Made by a program: the position numbers and the translations under genes
Part shown: in pieces, positions 32,660 through 42,950 of the stretch
Layout: each line of letters opens with the position of its first letter
How positions within the stretch are numbered: the stretch's first letter is position 1
Notes under the pieces: generated by a model
The model's input: the letters and a program-made list of their open reading frames with translations, nothing else
The model's database searches: none
What the model was told of the DNA's origin: nothing
Assembly: GCA_009760885.1 (NCBI GenBank)
Contig: CM019719.1
Coordinates: forward strand, 30,978,084 to 31,042,083
Direction: 5' to 3'
Length of the DNA: 64,000 nt
From: Achatina immaculata
Taxonomy: Eukaryota > Mollusca > Gastropoda > Stylommatophora > Achatinidae

Positions 32660-33905
32660 AGAGTAACTTTCTGGTTGCTGAATGCACACAGATACAACTG
32701 TCTGTACTCTAGACCTATACACACAATTTCCTGCTTACTGACTGCACACAGATACAACTGTCTGTGCTCTAGACCTATACACACAATTTCCTGCTTACTG
32801 ACTGCACACAGATACAACTGTCTGTACTTTCAACCCATTCAACCCATAAACACAATTTCCTGCTTACTGACTGCACACAGATACAATTGTCTGTACTCTC
32901 AACCCACTCAACCCATAAACACAATTTCCTGCTTACTGACTGCACACAGATACAATTGTCTGTACTCTCAACCCACTCAACCCATAAACACAATTTCCTG
33001 CTTACTGACTGCACACAGATACAATTGTCTGTACTCTCAACCCACTCAACCCATAAACACAATTTCCTGCTTACTGACTGCACACAGATACAATTGTCTG
33101 TACTCTCAACCCACTCAACCCATAAACACAATTTCCTGCTTACTGACTGCACACAGATACAATTGTCTGTACTCTCAACCCACTCAACCCATAAACACAA
33201 TTTCCTGCTTACTGACTGCACACAGATACAATTGTCTGTACTCTCAACCCACTCAACCCATAAACACAATTTCCTGCTTACTGACTGCACACAGATACAA
33301 TTGTCTGTACTCTCAACCCACTCAACCCATAAACACAATTTCCTGCTTACTGACTGCACACAGATACAATTGTCTGTACTCTCAACCCACTCAACCCATA
33401 AACACAATTTCCTGCTTACTGACTGCACACAGATACAATTGTCTGTACTCTCAACCCACTCAACCCATAAACACAATTTCCTGCTTACTGACTGCACACA
33501 GATACAATTGTCTGTACTCTCAACCCACTCAACCCATAAACACAATTTCCTGCTTACTGACTGCACACAGATACAATTGTCTGTACTCTCAACCCACTCA
33601 ACCCATAAACACAATTTCCTGCTTACTGACTGCACACAGATACAATTGTCTGTACTCTCAACCCACTCAACCCATAAACACAATTTCCTGCTTACTGACT
33701 GCACACAGATACAATTGTCTGTACTCTCAACCCACTCAACCCATAACACAATTTCCTGCTTACTGACTGCACACAGATACAATTGTCTGTACTCTCAACC
33801 CACTCAACCCATAAACACAATTTCCTGCTTACTGACTGCACACAGATACAATTGTCTGTACTCTCAACCCACTCAACCCATAAACACAATTTCCTGCTTA
33901 CTGAA
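32660..33905 (+). repeat. 69-bp satellite, about 16 copies, after a 60-bp precursor
   Basis: The core (32830-33900) is an almost perfect array of 69 bp: ACACAATTTCCTGCTTACTG, ACTGCACACAGATACAATTG, TCTGTACTCTCAACCCACTC, AACCCATAA. The first units (32680-32820) are 60 bp, with TCTAGACCTATAC in place of the CAACCC segment. One base is missing at about 33745, which shifts the frames. As 69 is a multiple of three, ORFs of more than 300 codons run through on both strands; they are by-products. Confidence 0.97.
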
Positions 33906-34310
33906 TGCATACAGACACAAGTTTGTTTTCTCAACTTACAGACACAATTTTCTGCTTGCCGAATGCACATAGACACAACTTTCTGCATGCTCAAAACACA
34001 AACACAATTTTCCATATGGACAACACAAAGATGAAACTTTCTGCTGGCTGAATGCACACAGACACAACTTTCTGCTGGCTGAATGCACACAGACACAACT
34101 TTCTGCTGACTGAACGCACACAGACACAACTTTCTACAAGCTCATCCCCATATTGATAACTTTCTCCATGCTCAGCTCATAGACATAACTTTCTGCATGG
34201 TCAGTACAAAGATACACCTTTGTACATGCTCCACTCCTCATATACAACTTTCTGCACGGTCCACCCACTTATACAACCTCTCCGCATACTCAACCCGCAA
34301 GTCTCAAATG
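33906..34310 (+). repeat. Degenerate flank of the 69-bp satellite
   Basis: Diverged units of 30-45 bp built on ACACAACTTTCTGC(T/A)(G/T)GCTGAATGCACACAG. These look like the older edge of the same array. Confidence 0.8.
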
Positions 34311-34854
34311 AGTTCATTGAAAGAACGGTTTATGCTGGAAAAACTGGAGAGCACAATAGAAGAAAGGACCAGCGCTCTTTTATCCAGAGAGCTCTGGGTG
34401 ATTTGAGGTGATGAAGGAAACCTGGAATAAATAATTAAATTACGGGATGGGCTGTCTGTCAGAAGTCTGACCTTGACCCAGCGTGACATACTATGTTCTA
34501 CAGCAAATATCAGAATCTTCAGACGAATGTTCAACTGGATTTTTTTTAAAAACAGGGAAGCACAACGGAAAATGAATCACGGGAAATTATCGTCGATATT
34601 ATTAGGAATGTACAGAAGGAAGAAGAAGCGAGGACAGATGCAAGCTGTGATGAGAGTTGTACGATTGAAGAGAAGTAGCAAAACAAGAGTAAAAAAGAAA
34701 AATCTAAAAAGGAGAAAATTAAATACGAAGAAAGAACATAAAGCCATTTAAATATTTAAATAAAAAAAAAAAGATACTAAACATACAGCGAAAAGGGCAG
34801 TAAAGAAAATGTAGAAGACAGAGAAACGTTAGATGATGATAAATAATGTGTTTA
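34311..34854. other. No recognised element
   Basis: A/G-rich on the plus strand. A 92-codon Lys/Arg-rich ORF at 34473 reflects composition. Confidence 0.4.
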
Positions 34855-35060
34855 GCAAAATTCCGCACAGAAACGTAAAGTGATAGATAATAGTATAAGT
34901 ATCAAAACTCCGTAGGGAAGCCTAGGGTGATAGAGAATTATAAATAGCAACAATTCTACAGAGAAACGTAAGGTGATATAGTATGAGTAGGAAAATTCCG
35001 TAGAAAAACTTAGGGTGATATAGTAGCAAAACTAGAGCAACGTCAGGTGCTGGAGAATGA
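34855..35060 (+). repeat. Imperfect tandem repeat of about 60 bp
   Basis: About 3.5 units around AAATTCCGTAGAGAAACGTA, (A/G)GGTGATA(G/T)AG.AT.ATAA. Strongly diverged. Confidence 0.6.
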
Positions 35061-35869
35061 TTATCACGTTAATAGAAGCGAATAATTCGAATAAGAGTTG
35101 GAAAAAAAAACAAAAGAAAAAATGTTTTAGAGAAAGAAATGACAGACTGGGAATAGCGACATTTAATATTAATGTAATACTTCACATAAATTTGACATTA
35201 CCTAAGAGGACAGCTCTTGCGGTGAAGATTCTCTTTCGGCTTAGTTCATAACACAATGGATGGACCTCTTTCATATTACTTGTCTCTTAGAATTTTTGGA
35301 TTAAATTTGGAAAAAAGCTTGTGCCATGCTGGAACTTTTACACATAAAATATATGCATATACGTTTTAATTTGAATATGCACGTGCTTACGTAACCATTT
35401 GATGGGCAGATTTTATATGAATATGTTGGGGGGGGGGGGGGCAGGCAGGTGTTAACATCAGCAGGAATATTTAAGTTCACAAGTTTGACCTTGATATTTA
35501 AAATCGGAATTTCTTTTTTCTATATTCTTTCATCTGAAACTGCTTTGACCGGTGTCATTTTATGATATAATCAAAGTCACCTGTAGGTGCCCCTTTTTTC
35601 TGGTTGACTACACAAGCGGGGCACTCATTCAAGCTAATCTGTATTGACCTGACCTTTAACCCGGAAATTTTCAGGTTCGTGGATTACCGCTGGCGTTCTG
35701 TAGCGGACTCATCATACCAGCTCTGAGGAGGAAGAAACAGAGTATTTGTCTACAGTGCTACACGCACCAGTTTTCACTAATTACACTTTTGCCAGTAAAG
35801 AAAAGAAATATATAGAGAATTATATAGAGAAATAGAAAACAAGGATGACCTAGACTTAGCTGGAGAAGA
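35061..35869. other. No recognised element
   Basis: AT-rich with a G13 run at 35428. Nothing else seen. Confidence 0.4.
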
Positions 35870-36005
35870 GCAATTTTGACAGTGCTCAGAGTCAAGGGAT
35901 ACATGTGGAAGGAAGCAGAGAATAATTCCAAGAACAGGGATGATTGGAGAGCCTTTATCCGTGGCCTGTGCTCTCAAGGGAGTGAAAGGCAATGATAATG
36001 ATGAA
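35870..36005 (+). mobile_element. Non-LTR retrotransposon G, 3' end
   Basis: A frame reads GYMWKEAENNSKNRDDWRA, then FIRGLCSQGSERQ, ending in ATGATAATGATGA. The 'DDWRAF.RGLCS' ending is that of RTE-like LINE ORFs. A second copy is at 57195-57325 with the same (ATG)n tail. Confidence 0.8.
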
Positions 36006-37045
36006 AGGAATATAAGATACTGTAAGGAGTGGGAAAAAAAGCAAGCAGTGATCCGGTTTTGATTGGAAATCCCACTGGCCAGAGACGGCTACGTTTTGAA
36101 TGGAAATGCCCAGTCCTTCGAGTCCGTCGCGGATCAGGTATATAAGACAAGAAGAGAGAAGTTTTCGAGGAGATTCCATAAGCTGAGCACGTTGGAGTCC
36201 AGCGACCGTGTCATCGTTCAGATGTGGACGAGGGTGGTCATTCGATAGATGGAGGCTGACATGTATAGTTTAGTGGTGTGCATTTGTAATCAGGGTTGAA
36301 ATCATATTATACAAGGAAATGTTTTTTTATGAATCAATAACGCGTGTGGAAATATATAAATATATGGACATCATGCACATAGGATTCGTTTGATTCGCAT
36401 TGCCTTGTGGATCAGAATGTTGTAAATACAAGGATCGTGATTTTATTAAAAAGGATTGTTGTTTCGTGTTCCTGTTATTTATATGTAAGGTGTGGACGTA
36501 TGGTGTAGTCACCCTTCCACCACTCAGTACGACGGTGGCAAGACAGAAATAAAAGATTGAACAATAATTCTCGTCAGTAAAGTCAATATAAAATACTGCA
36601 CCAATAAATACAAATACTACAATACCATGTAGAACAGTAATTCCAGTTATTATGAAATTTCGGCCAAGTCCGCAGCGAGACTGAATGCGAAAACAGGTGG
36701 TTCGATCAACAGTAATCATTGGTTTTTATTGTCTGCTTTTCTTCTCCTTACTACAAATATGTCATCCTTTTATGTCTTATTTCTTATAAAACTGTAGAGT
36801 AAGAGATCATAATAATTAAAATTAGCCTTGACAATCAACAAGAGCTGTAAGTAAGGTTTTCCAAGGCCAGTACTATTCATTTCTCACCCTTGCTTTGCTC
36901 TACTCAAGCCCTCAGTTTCTCTCTGTATTGTACAATCGTACAATCTTAGAAAACTTCATGTGGGTCTGTAATAAACCACTTTTAGAGCTTCTATAACTGT
37001 GAAATGTGTTCGCCTCTTCTTTTACCTCCGACTAGGATTTGTAGA
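36006..37045. other. Unassigned sequence
   Basis: A short open stretch at 36063-36137 (GYVLNGNAQSFESVADQ) ends at CAG|GTATATAAG, a possible donor, but no good acceptor precedes it. The rest is AT-rich. Confidence 0.3.
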
Positions 37046-37510
37046 AGAGCGGGACTTTACGATGATTGTCACAGAAAAGATCATCATACCTGGTTCTCTA
37101 GTCTGCGTGTAGAAGCACTGGCTACTTGTCGGGACTTTACGATGATTGTCACAGAAAAGATCATCACTTGGTTCTCTAGTCTGCGTGTAGAAGCACTGGC
37201 TACTTGTCGGGACTTTACGATGATTGTCACAGAAAAGATCATCACTTGGTTCTCTAGTCTGCGTGTAGAAGCACTGGCTACTTGTCGGGACTTTACGATG
37301 ATTGTCACAGAAAAGATCATCACTTGGTTCTCTAGTCTGCATGTAGAAGCACTGGCTACTTGTCGGGACTTTACGATGATTGTCACAGAAAAGATCATCA
37401 CTTGGTTCTCTAGTCTGCGTATAGAAGCACTGGCTACTTGTCGGGACTTTACGATGATTGTCACAGAAAAGATCATCACTTGGTTCTCTAGTCTGCGTGT
37501 AGAACCATTG
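37046..37510 (+). repeat. 78-bp minisatellite, about 6 copies
   Basis: Units GGGACTTTACGATGATTGTC, ACAGAAAAGATCATCACTTG, GTTCTCTAGTCTGCGTGTAG, AAGCACTGGCTACTTGTC. The first unit is 80 bp, the rest 78. As 78 is 26 codons, ORFs of 186 (plus) and 147 (minus) codons run through. Confidence 0.97.
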
Positions 37511-37635
37511 GCAGCTTTACAGGCCATGCTCCAAGATGTTGAATTTTGGATTTTTGAAATCTGACTGCTGCTCTAAATAATTTTCCCCCATGTTATGCAA
37601 ATTCATCTCTAAATGCCAGTTCATCATTAAGAACT

Positions 37636-39228
37636 GTTTAATGCAGTGTTGCCAGTTTAGATTTTATTTATCCAGATCTAGATCATTTTGGTCAAGCATT
37701 GATAATGAAAATAGTCATATAGATGTTGGCTATAAATCTAGATAGTTTGAAATTAAATATAGATAATTTTATATAATTTTTAAAAGCACATTTTTAAAAA
37801 AAACTTCTAAAATCACCTATTTCTCAGCTGATGGAATCAATGCTCCTGTGTTTAAAGTTTTGCAGATTGGCAACATATACAGGAAGTTAGCTGTCTTAAA
37901 TAAGATAACAGGTAAAAACTAATTAGATCACTAAATGGGCGCATGGGAACTGCCTAGCTCTTGGAATGACAGTCAAAATATCAGCTTAGTGAGAGATGTT
38001 ATTATATAATTAAGGAAGAGGAAGGTCCACAACTTAAGGGTCAGAGGTTATGGGAGGAATGTCAGCTCTGCAAGTGAGGATAGCTTTTGTTTTGATGTAT
38101 AATCACAAGACTCTCTGGAGGCATTCAGTTTTATTTGAGCCCATTCTGTTACATGGGCACGAGTCTTAGTCTTAAATTTCCATTGTCTAGTTGACAATCT
38201 GACAAAAAGCTAGAGAAGCGTGTAAAGCGAACATAAAATGTATAAGTTATATATAGCGATCTTGATCGATGGATTTGGTGATATGAAAGTAGTAGGTATT
38301 TTATTTAGTATTCTAAACTTTTTTATTTATCAAAGGAAGTCACAAAATCACTTTTCATGCAAAAAAATGATGTTTTTGTCTTTGAAATATCGTGTAATAA
38401 AAGGTAAACAAAGACTGTCACTGCCGCCGTCTTGGCCTGCTTACGGCCCCGCTGTCTGCTATGTATTTCGTATTTACTGGAGTAAAATTAACATTATGAG
38501 CTTGAAACTGATCATGATTCAAGTGATGATGAGGTATGGATACACAAAGAGTCATCAGATTACAGCCACTGCTTTGATGAAGAAAACAGACCGACAATTA
38601 TGACACATGGGCCAAAGTAAAATTTACTTTTGAGTCAGGAAGAAGGGTTTTACATTTTTTTTTCCATAATAAGAAATAACTGTGAGCAGTTTTAAAAATA
38701 AACTAAGCTGCTCAGTCACCATGTTCATGAGTTGTCATTGAGCTGTTGTAAACTGTAACCATCTTGTTGACTCGTGCAAGGCCAACATTCCTGACAGTAA
38801 AGCAAATTCAGCTTATCAAGGCAGTATTTTGGAACTTATCAACTTCCTCCGGAAGTTACAAAAGCTGTAGGAACAACTTAACAATAACAACATATCAGAA
38901 AAGAAATTCTGCAAGAGATGGAGTTTCTACATCATCTTGCCAAACGGGTCCTTCAAATGCTGAGAGCGATGATGGTGACCATTATTTTTTGTGACAGTTT
39001 CGAGGTAATTATTAATATTAATGGCACATTAGAATTAACAATATATTAACATTACCTTCAATAACATTTGCCATAGTAGTTTTCACTTATACATTATTTT
39101 GAAAGACAAAATATTTCCTAGATATGTCTTGGATAAATGCTTTTTATTAAAATCTAGATAATTCTGGATGTATTCTGAGGCAACTCTAGATATTTTTGTG
39201 GGAAAAGGTTGGCAACCCTGGTTTAATG
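37636..39228 (+). mobile_element. hAT-superfamily DNA transposon with perfect 8-bp TSD
   Basis: GTTTAATG at 37636-37643 and 39221-39228 brackets a 1577-bp element whose ends are inverted: CAGTGTTGCCAGTTTAGATT at the left and the complement of CAGGGTTGCCAACCTTTTCC at the right. An 8-bp duplication and CAG-type ends are hallmarks of hAT. Subterminal TCTAGAT motifs repeat inside both ends. Internal frames give only short pieces (for example an acidic DHDSSDDEVWIHKES near 38510 and QKRNSARDGVSTSS near 38910). No hAT DDE or dimerisation block was recognised, so the copy is probably non-autonomous. Confidence 0.88.
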
Positions 39229-39511
39229 TCACGTAGGTTGCAAATCAAGCTAGATATTTCATTATCAAGAAAAGAAAAAAAAAAAACGCCCACAGCAGAC
39301 ATAGCCACTGGCTCTCTCAGTCATTATGGACGTGAATAATTCACCTCAGTTTTCCAGCCATGTTATCGTATCTAGGGACCAACACGAAAGTTGTTGCCAA
39401 ACTATAGAAACAATTCAGAGACAATGATCTGTCATCCCTTATCATCATTTTGTTTGCGTTAAGCGGTGACCTTTCCGTGGTGGACGTTTTTTTTTAATCT
39501 CCATGTGAAAT
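39229..39511. other. No recognised element
   Basis: Spacer between the hAT element and retrotransposon C. An A-run lies at 39275. Confidence 0.4.
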
Positions 39512-39535
39512 GTTTTCTCCTCTCTCCTCTCTTTT

Positions 39536-39588
<53 letters not shown>
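39512..39588 (+). repeat. (CT)n microsatellite at the 5' border of element C
   Basis: Pure TC repeat from 39540 to 39586, adjoining coding sequence of the truncated LINE. Confidence 0.95.
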
Positions 39589-39590
<2 letters not shown>

Positions 39591-40469
39591 ACAAGAAAGA
39601 TATACTACATATCACACATACAAACACACTTAGATTACTATTCCACAATATGGGATGGATGCTCAGTCTCAAACACAAAAAGGCTCCACTCACTTCACAA
39701 ACGAGCATTAAATCTGATTTGTAACAAACACCCAGTACAGACTGTAGATCAGCACAAACAAATCAAAATTCTATCCCCCAAATATAGAGTCATTTTTAAC
39801 AAAGTTAAGTTTGTTCACAGAATTCTGTCTCACCATACTCCGCCTTACTTGTGGTCACTGTTTACGTATAACACTAAACATAACCAGCGTTTAAAAAACT
39901 GTCTTCTTTCTAAACCCAGAATTGATATGTACAAGAAATGACTTGCACACTCTGCAGTACAGCTCTGAAACACCCTCCCCTACCATTTAAAATCAACTAG
40001 TAATACTTCATCCTTTAACTCAAACTTGTTTTATTATTTACTTACCTGTAATTATATGCCTCCATAGAATAACCAGCACTCTCTCAACCCATGACTCGCC
40101 AGCCATCAAATACTAAGATGACATAGTTTGAAAAGTAACTTGTTAGATATTGTTAGAAAATAGTTTAATGTTTGTTAAAAAACATATGTTGGAAGATCTG
40201 TACTGACAATGTATTTTTGTTTATGTATATGCCTGTGTGTGTGCGCGTATATGTGTGTGTGAGTGCTATTTTTTAGATTAATTATTTCTTCTCTTTTACT
40301 TTGAATGCAATAGTTAAATCTTACACTTTTTGATGCTTTTTTTCCTAATGTAATTTGTATACTTGTATTAAATCGAGTGTGTGGGAAGAATGAAAGATGG
40401 AGTGATGAAGGGCAGAATGTAATTCAGGCCTGCGTGCCCAATTCTTTACCTATTAAAAATAAAGATTCA

Positions 40470-40472
<3 letters not shown>
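39589..40472 (+). mobile_element. Non-LTR retrotransposon C, C-terminal coding and 3' UTR
   Basis: From 39589 an open frame reads 'SHIQTHLDYYSTIWDGCS', 'TKRLHSLHKRALNLI', 'KIRFVHRIL'-like KVKFVHRILSHHTPPYLW and stops at 39939. 'DYYSTIWG.CS......L..L..RA...I' is the thumb/C-terminal signature of CR1, L2 and Jockey-like reverse transcriptases. A roughly 530-bp UTR ends with AAGGGCAGAATG..GCCTGCGTGCCCAATTCTTT..AAATAAAG and (TTCA)n. The frame is intact, suggesting a young copy, but RT palm and endonuclease are missing. Confidence 0.85.
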
Positions 40473-40473
<1 letters not shown>

Positions 40474-40538
<65 letters not shown>

Positions 40539-40540
40539 AT
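40474..40540 (+). repeat. (TC)n microsatellite
   Basis: About 30 TC units directly after the TTCA tail of element C. Confidence 0.95.
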
Positions 40541-41025
40541 TTTCCTTGTCTCTGTCGTTAGATATCTCTGTAGTTGGGAGCTCCAAACATCAGATGATAC
40601 TGAGAGATCTCATCATGGTGCACGCATGCGAGGTGAAGAATGAGTTACCACTGCTTTCTGGTTCCTGAAGCAGCTCTAACCAGAACCTTACATTGGAGAG
40701 TGTACTGATTCTCCAGTTTGCCAGACTGCAGCTTCACAACAGCCTGACAACTTGGAGTACGATCTATAACCAGGGGATTTCTGCCTTTATCACCTCACGC
40801 ACCGCCATCAGTTTTAATGAAACATTTTAATTATATCACCAAAGTGCGACTATATAGATGTAATTGTTCCCAGTCAGGAGATAGGTGGTTTCCCGGGATA
40901 AATTTCAAGCCTAGGGGGAGAACGTTTAGCATTATAAAAGAATTTTTAAATCCTTAATGGATGTGGTTTAATATGTAGTGGAGGGTTAGAGGCAACCTGA
41001 GATGAAAAAGCACTGGGGCCTGGGA
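40541..41025. other. Unassigned sequence
   Basis: No gene seen. The minus strand of 40985-41045 reads CAGTGGTTCTCACGTCCCAG, resembling a hAT terminus. The opposite end was not found. Confidence 0.35.
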
Positions 41026-41292
41026 CGTGAGAACCACTGGATTAGGCCCTAGAATGTCACGGATATAGAACCACTGGATTAGACCCTAGAATGTCATGGA
41101 TATAGAACCACTGGATTAGACCCTAGAATGTCATGGATATAGAACCACTGGATTAGGTCCTAGAATGTCATGGATATAGATCCACTGGATTGGATCCTAA
41201 ATGTCATGGATATAGAACCACTGGATTCGATCCTAGAATGTCATGGATATAGAACCACAGGATTAGATCCTAGAATGTCATGGATATAAACA
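41026..41292 (+). repeat. 37-bp minisatellite, about 7 copies
   Basis: Units AGAACCACTGGATTAGACCC, TAGAATGTCATGGATAT. It seems to have grown from the end of the possible hAT fragment that precedes it, because the AGAACCACTG block is shared. Confidence 0.9.
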
Positions 41293-41385
41293 ATTTCTAA
41301 GGATGAATTTAGAAAAAAAATGTTTACGTATTCCGATTAAATTTATAAATTCAACGTTCTCTACTGATTTTGCTACTTGCTCCAG

Positions 41386-41656
41386 AGGTTACCTAACGAC
41401 AGAGCACAAGCACAAATTTTCTATAGTCCGTCAAGCTTTCACGACACACCTGCACCCCTTTCGCGGCACACCAGTATGGCGTATATGTCGACCGACACTC
41501 GCTGGGGTCGACTACGCTATGGTCTTGATAAGCTAGGAGTCACCAGCAATGGAGCGATGGAAGGGTTTATAGAAACAAGGACTAGAACCACTTACCTAGA
41601 TTACATTTTAAAAGGCAGCCAAAGCCTTTATGCATTTCAAACAGCAAGAAGTACAG
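41386..41656 (+). CDS. Probable internal exon of an unrecognised gene
   Basis: A TTTTGCTACTTGCTCCAG acceptor ends at 41385 and a TACAG|GTAAAAAC donor follows 41656. The 271-bp exon is fully open from phase 0 (90 codons plus one base). It begins RLPNDRAQAQIFYSPSSF, has HTSMAYMSTDTRWGRLRYG and ends near SLYAFQTARST. Short Tyr/Phe/Arg motifs and a basic, soluble composition resemble small axonemal proteins more than an enzyme; this is inference. It may follow the exon at 30226-30548 (phase 0 donor). Two SINE or LINE insertions lie just downstream in the presumed intron. Confidence 0.55.
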
Positions 41657-41704
41657 GTAAAAACTGTCAAAAAATTAACATGTCATAGTCTCTGTAATCT
41701 TCTC

Positions 41705-41965
41705 GTTTTAGGTTTTATTATTCAGTCATTTTTGCGTGACGAAGCTGTTAGTGCAATAGTCTCTCATGACGAAGGTTGGGAGTTCGAATCCCGCCAAAGA
41801 CGCCCCAGTCTCCCAGCTGTAGAAATGGGTACCTGACTTATTTTGGACATGGGGAAGGAAAGGCGGCCAGGCGTGATGCTGACCAAATCACCCTCTAATG
41901 TGCTGACAGGTCGCATATCCCTCTGTGCCCTTAAGCATGACAGGGTTACCTTTACCTTATTCAAT
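41705..41965 (+). mobile_element. tRNA-derived SINE
   Basis: TGACGAAGCTGTTAGTGCAA (box A region) and GAGTTCGAATCCC (box B) form the tRNA-like head. The body has CCCAGCTGTAGAAATGGGTA, GGCGGCCAGGCGTGATGCTG, ACCCTCTAATGTGCTGACAG and ends GCATGACAGGGTTACCTTTA. The same modules in the same order occur on the minus strand at 46363-46617. Confidence 0.88.
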
Positions 41966-41999
41966 CATTTAACCCAAGCTAGTTTTATTACCTTGCTCA

Positions 42000-42084
42000 C
42001 CTGGGCAAGAGCAGAAAAAAAGGCGAAGGACAGGCATTTGTGGAAAACCCTTGCGGAAACCCCATGTGCCCTGGGCACTTAAGG

Positions 42085-42117
<33 letters not shown>
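42000..42117 (+). mobile_element. Non-LTR retrotransposon B, 3' terminal fragment with (GA)n
   Basis: The frame reads WARAEKKAKDRHLWKTLAET and PCALGT, then TAA, GGTTC and (AG)n to 42117. It matches the end of the intact frame at 6619, including the tail junction. Confidence 0.92.
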
Positions 42118-42121
<4 letters not shown>

Positions 42122-42480
42122 ATTACCTGGCTAGTCAGTCAGTCATTTGCATGTCCCTTGCGGAACTTTGCCTCCCTAACAGCTCTCCTGTAAGGAAGAT
42201 GCCCTGCTGCTGATGCATACATTTGCAAATTATCAACGATGTCTTGCAGCCATATTCGCCTTGGTCTTTCTCTCTTTCTTTTTCCAATTATGTACCCTTT
42301 CAAGACGGTCTTCTTTAAATTCTCATGACGTTTAATATGTCTAAAATATTTAAGTTTTCTCTGTTTAATCCTCTTTAATCCTGGTCAGTCTGTTACATAT
42401 TTCCCCCTGCATCTATACATGTTCCAGGACGTTGCTAACAAAACTGTTATAAACTGTGTAAAAGATACTATCAAATATTA
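42122..42480 (-). mobile_element. Non-LTR retrotransposon D, 3' part
   Basis: The minus strand has CTGGTCAGTCTGTTAC-complement sequence near 42390-42475, then the coding end of element D (FGHIKRHEN.., LEG.IIGKRKRE..) and a (GACT)n tail at 42122-42135. The internal order differs from the copy at 58030, where segments are shuffled. Confidence 0.85.
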
Positions 42481-42735
42481 AAAGTGTCTGAATTCGTATT
42501 CCCAGGTGATAAAATGAAGTTAACCGGCAAATTTAGTTGAAGCGTGAAGGTTACTAAGAAGTAAATTACCCATTTAACAGATTTGGAAATAAATAAACCT
42601 TGTTACACAGGTCATTCAAGGCGCCATGACTAGCACTAAACATTTTTTATCAGTTTACGAGGACCAAACGAGTGACTTCTGTCTTACAGTCGCTTTATAA
42701 AAACTGAGAGAGCACAGCCTTTGGGCTGTGACTGG
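42481..42735. other. No recognised element
   Basis: Spacer, nothing seen. Confidence 0.4.
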
Positions 42736-42950
42736 TTCAGGTATCAGTGTATGCATTTTACACAGTGAACAAGGTACAAATTTTACACAGTGACACAACA
42801 AATCGTAATGAACATTATACAAATTTACTCGTAAACACAGCACAAATTGTACCCAACGAACGTTGTACACAATGTACACAAATAACACAACAAATTGCAC
42901 ACAATGAACACTGTACAAATTGTACACAACGAAGAATAAATGCCAGTGAC
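42736..42950 (+). repeat. Degenerate short tandem repeat
   Basis: Multiple imperfect copies of TACACA(A/G)TGAACA..GTACAAATTG with irregular spacing of 18-30 bp. Confidence 0.6.

Noticed and set aside
32675..33972. Three long ORFs (335-363 codons) through the 69-bp array
   Set aside because: The period is a multiple of three and the units are near-identical, so several frames on both strands stay open by chance. There is no start or splice context.
34473..34751. Lys/Arg-rich 92-codon ORF resembling a nuclear basic protein
   Set aside because: A/G-rich DNA gives this composition; no domain seen.
36063..36248. Open stretch GYVLNGNAQSFESVADQ ending at a possible donor
   Set aside because: No convincing acceptor and the frame is short; kept only as a note.
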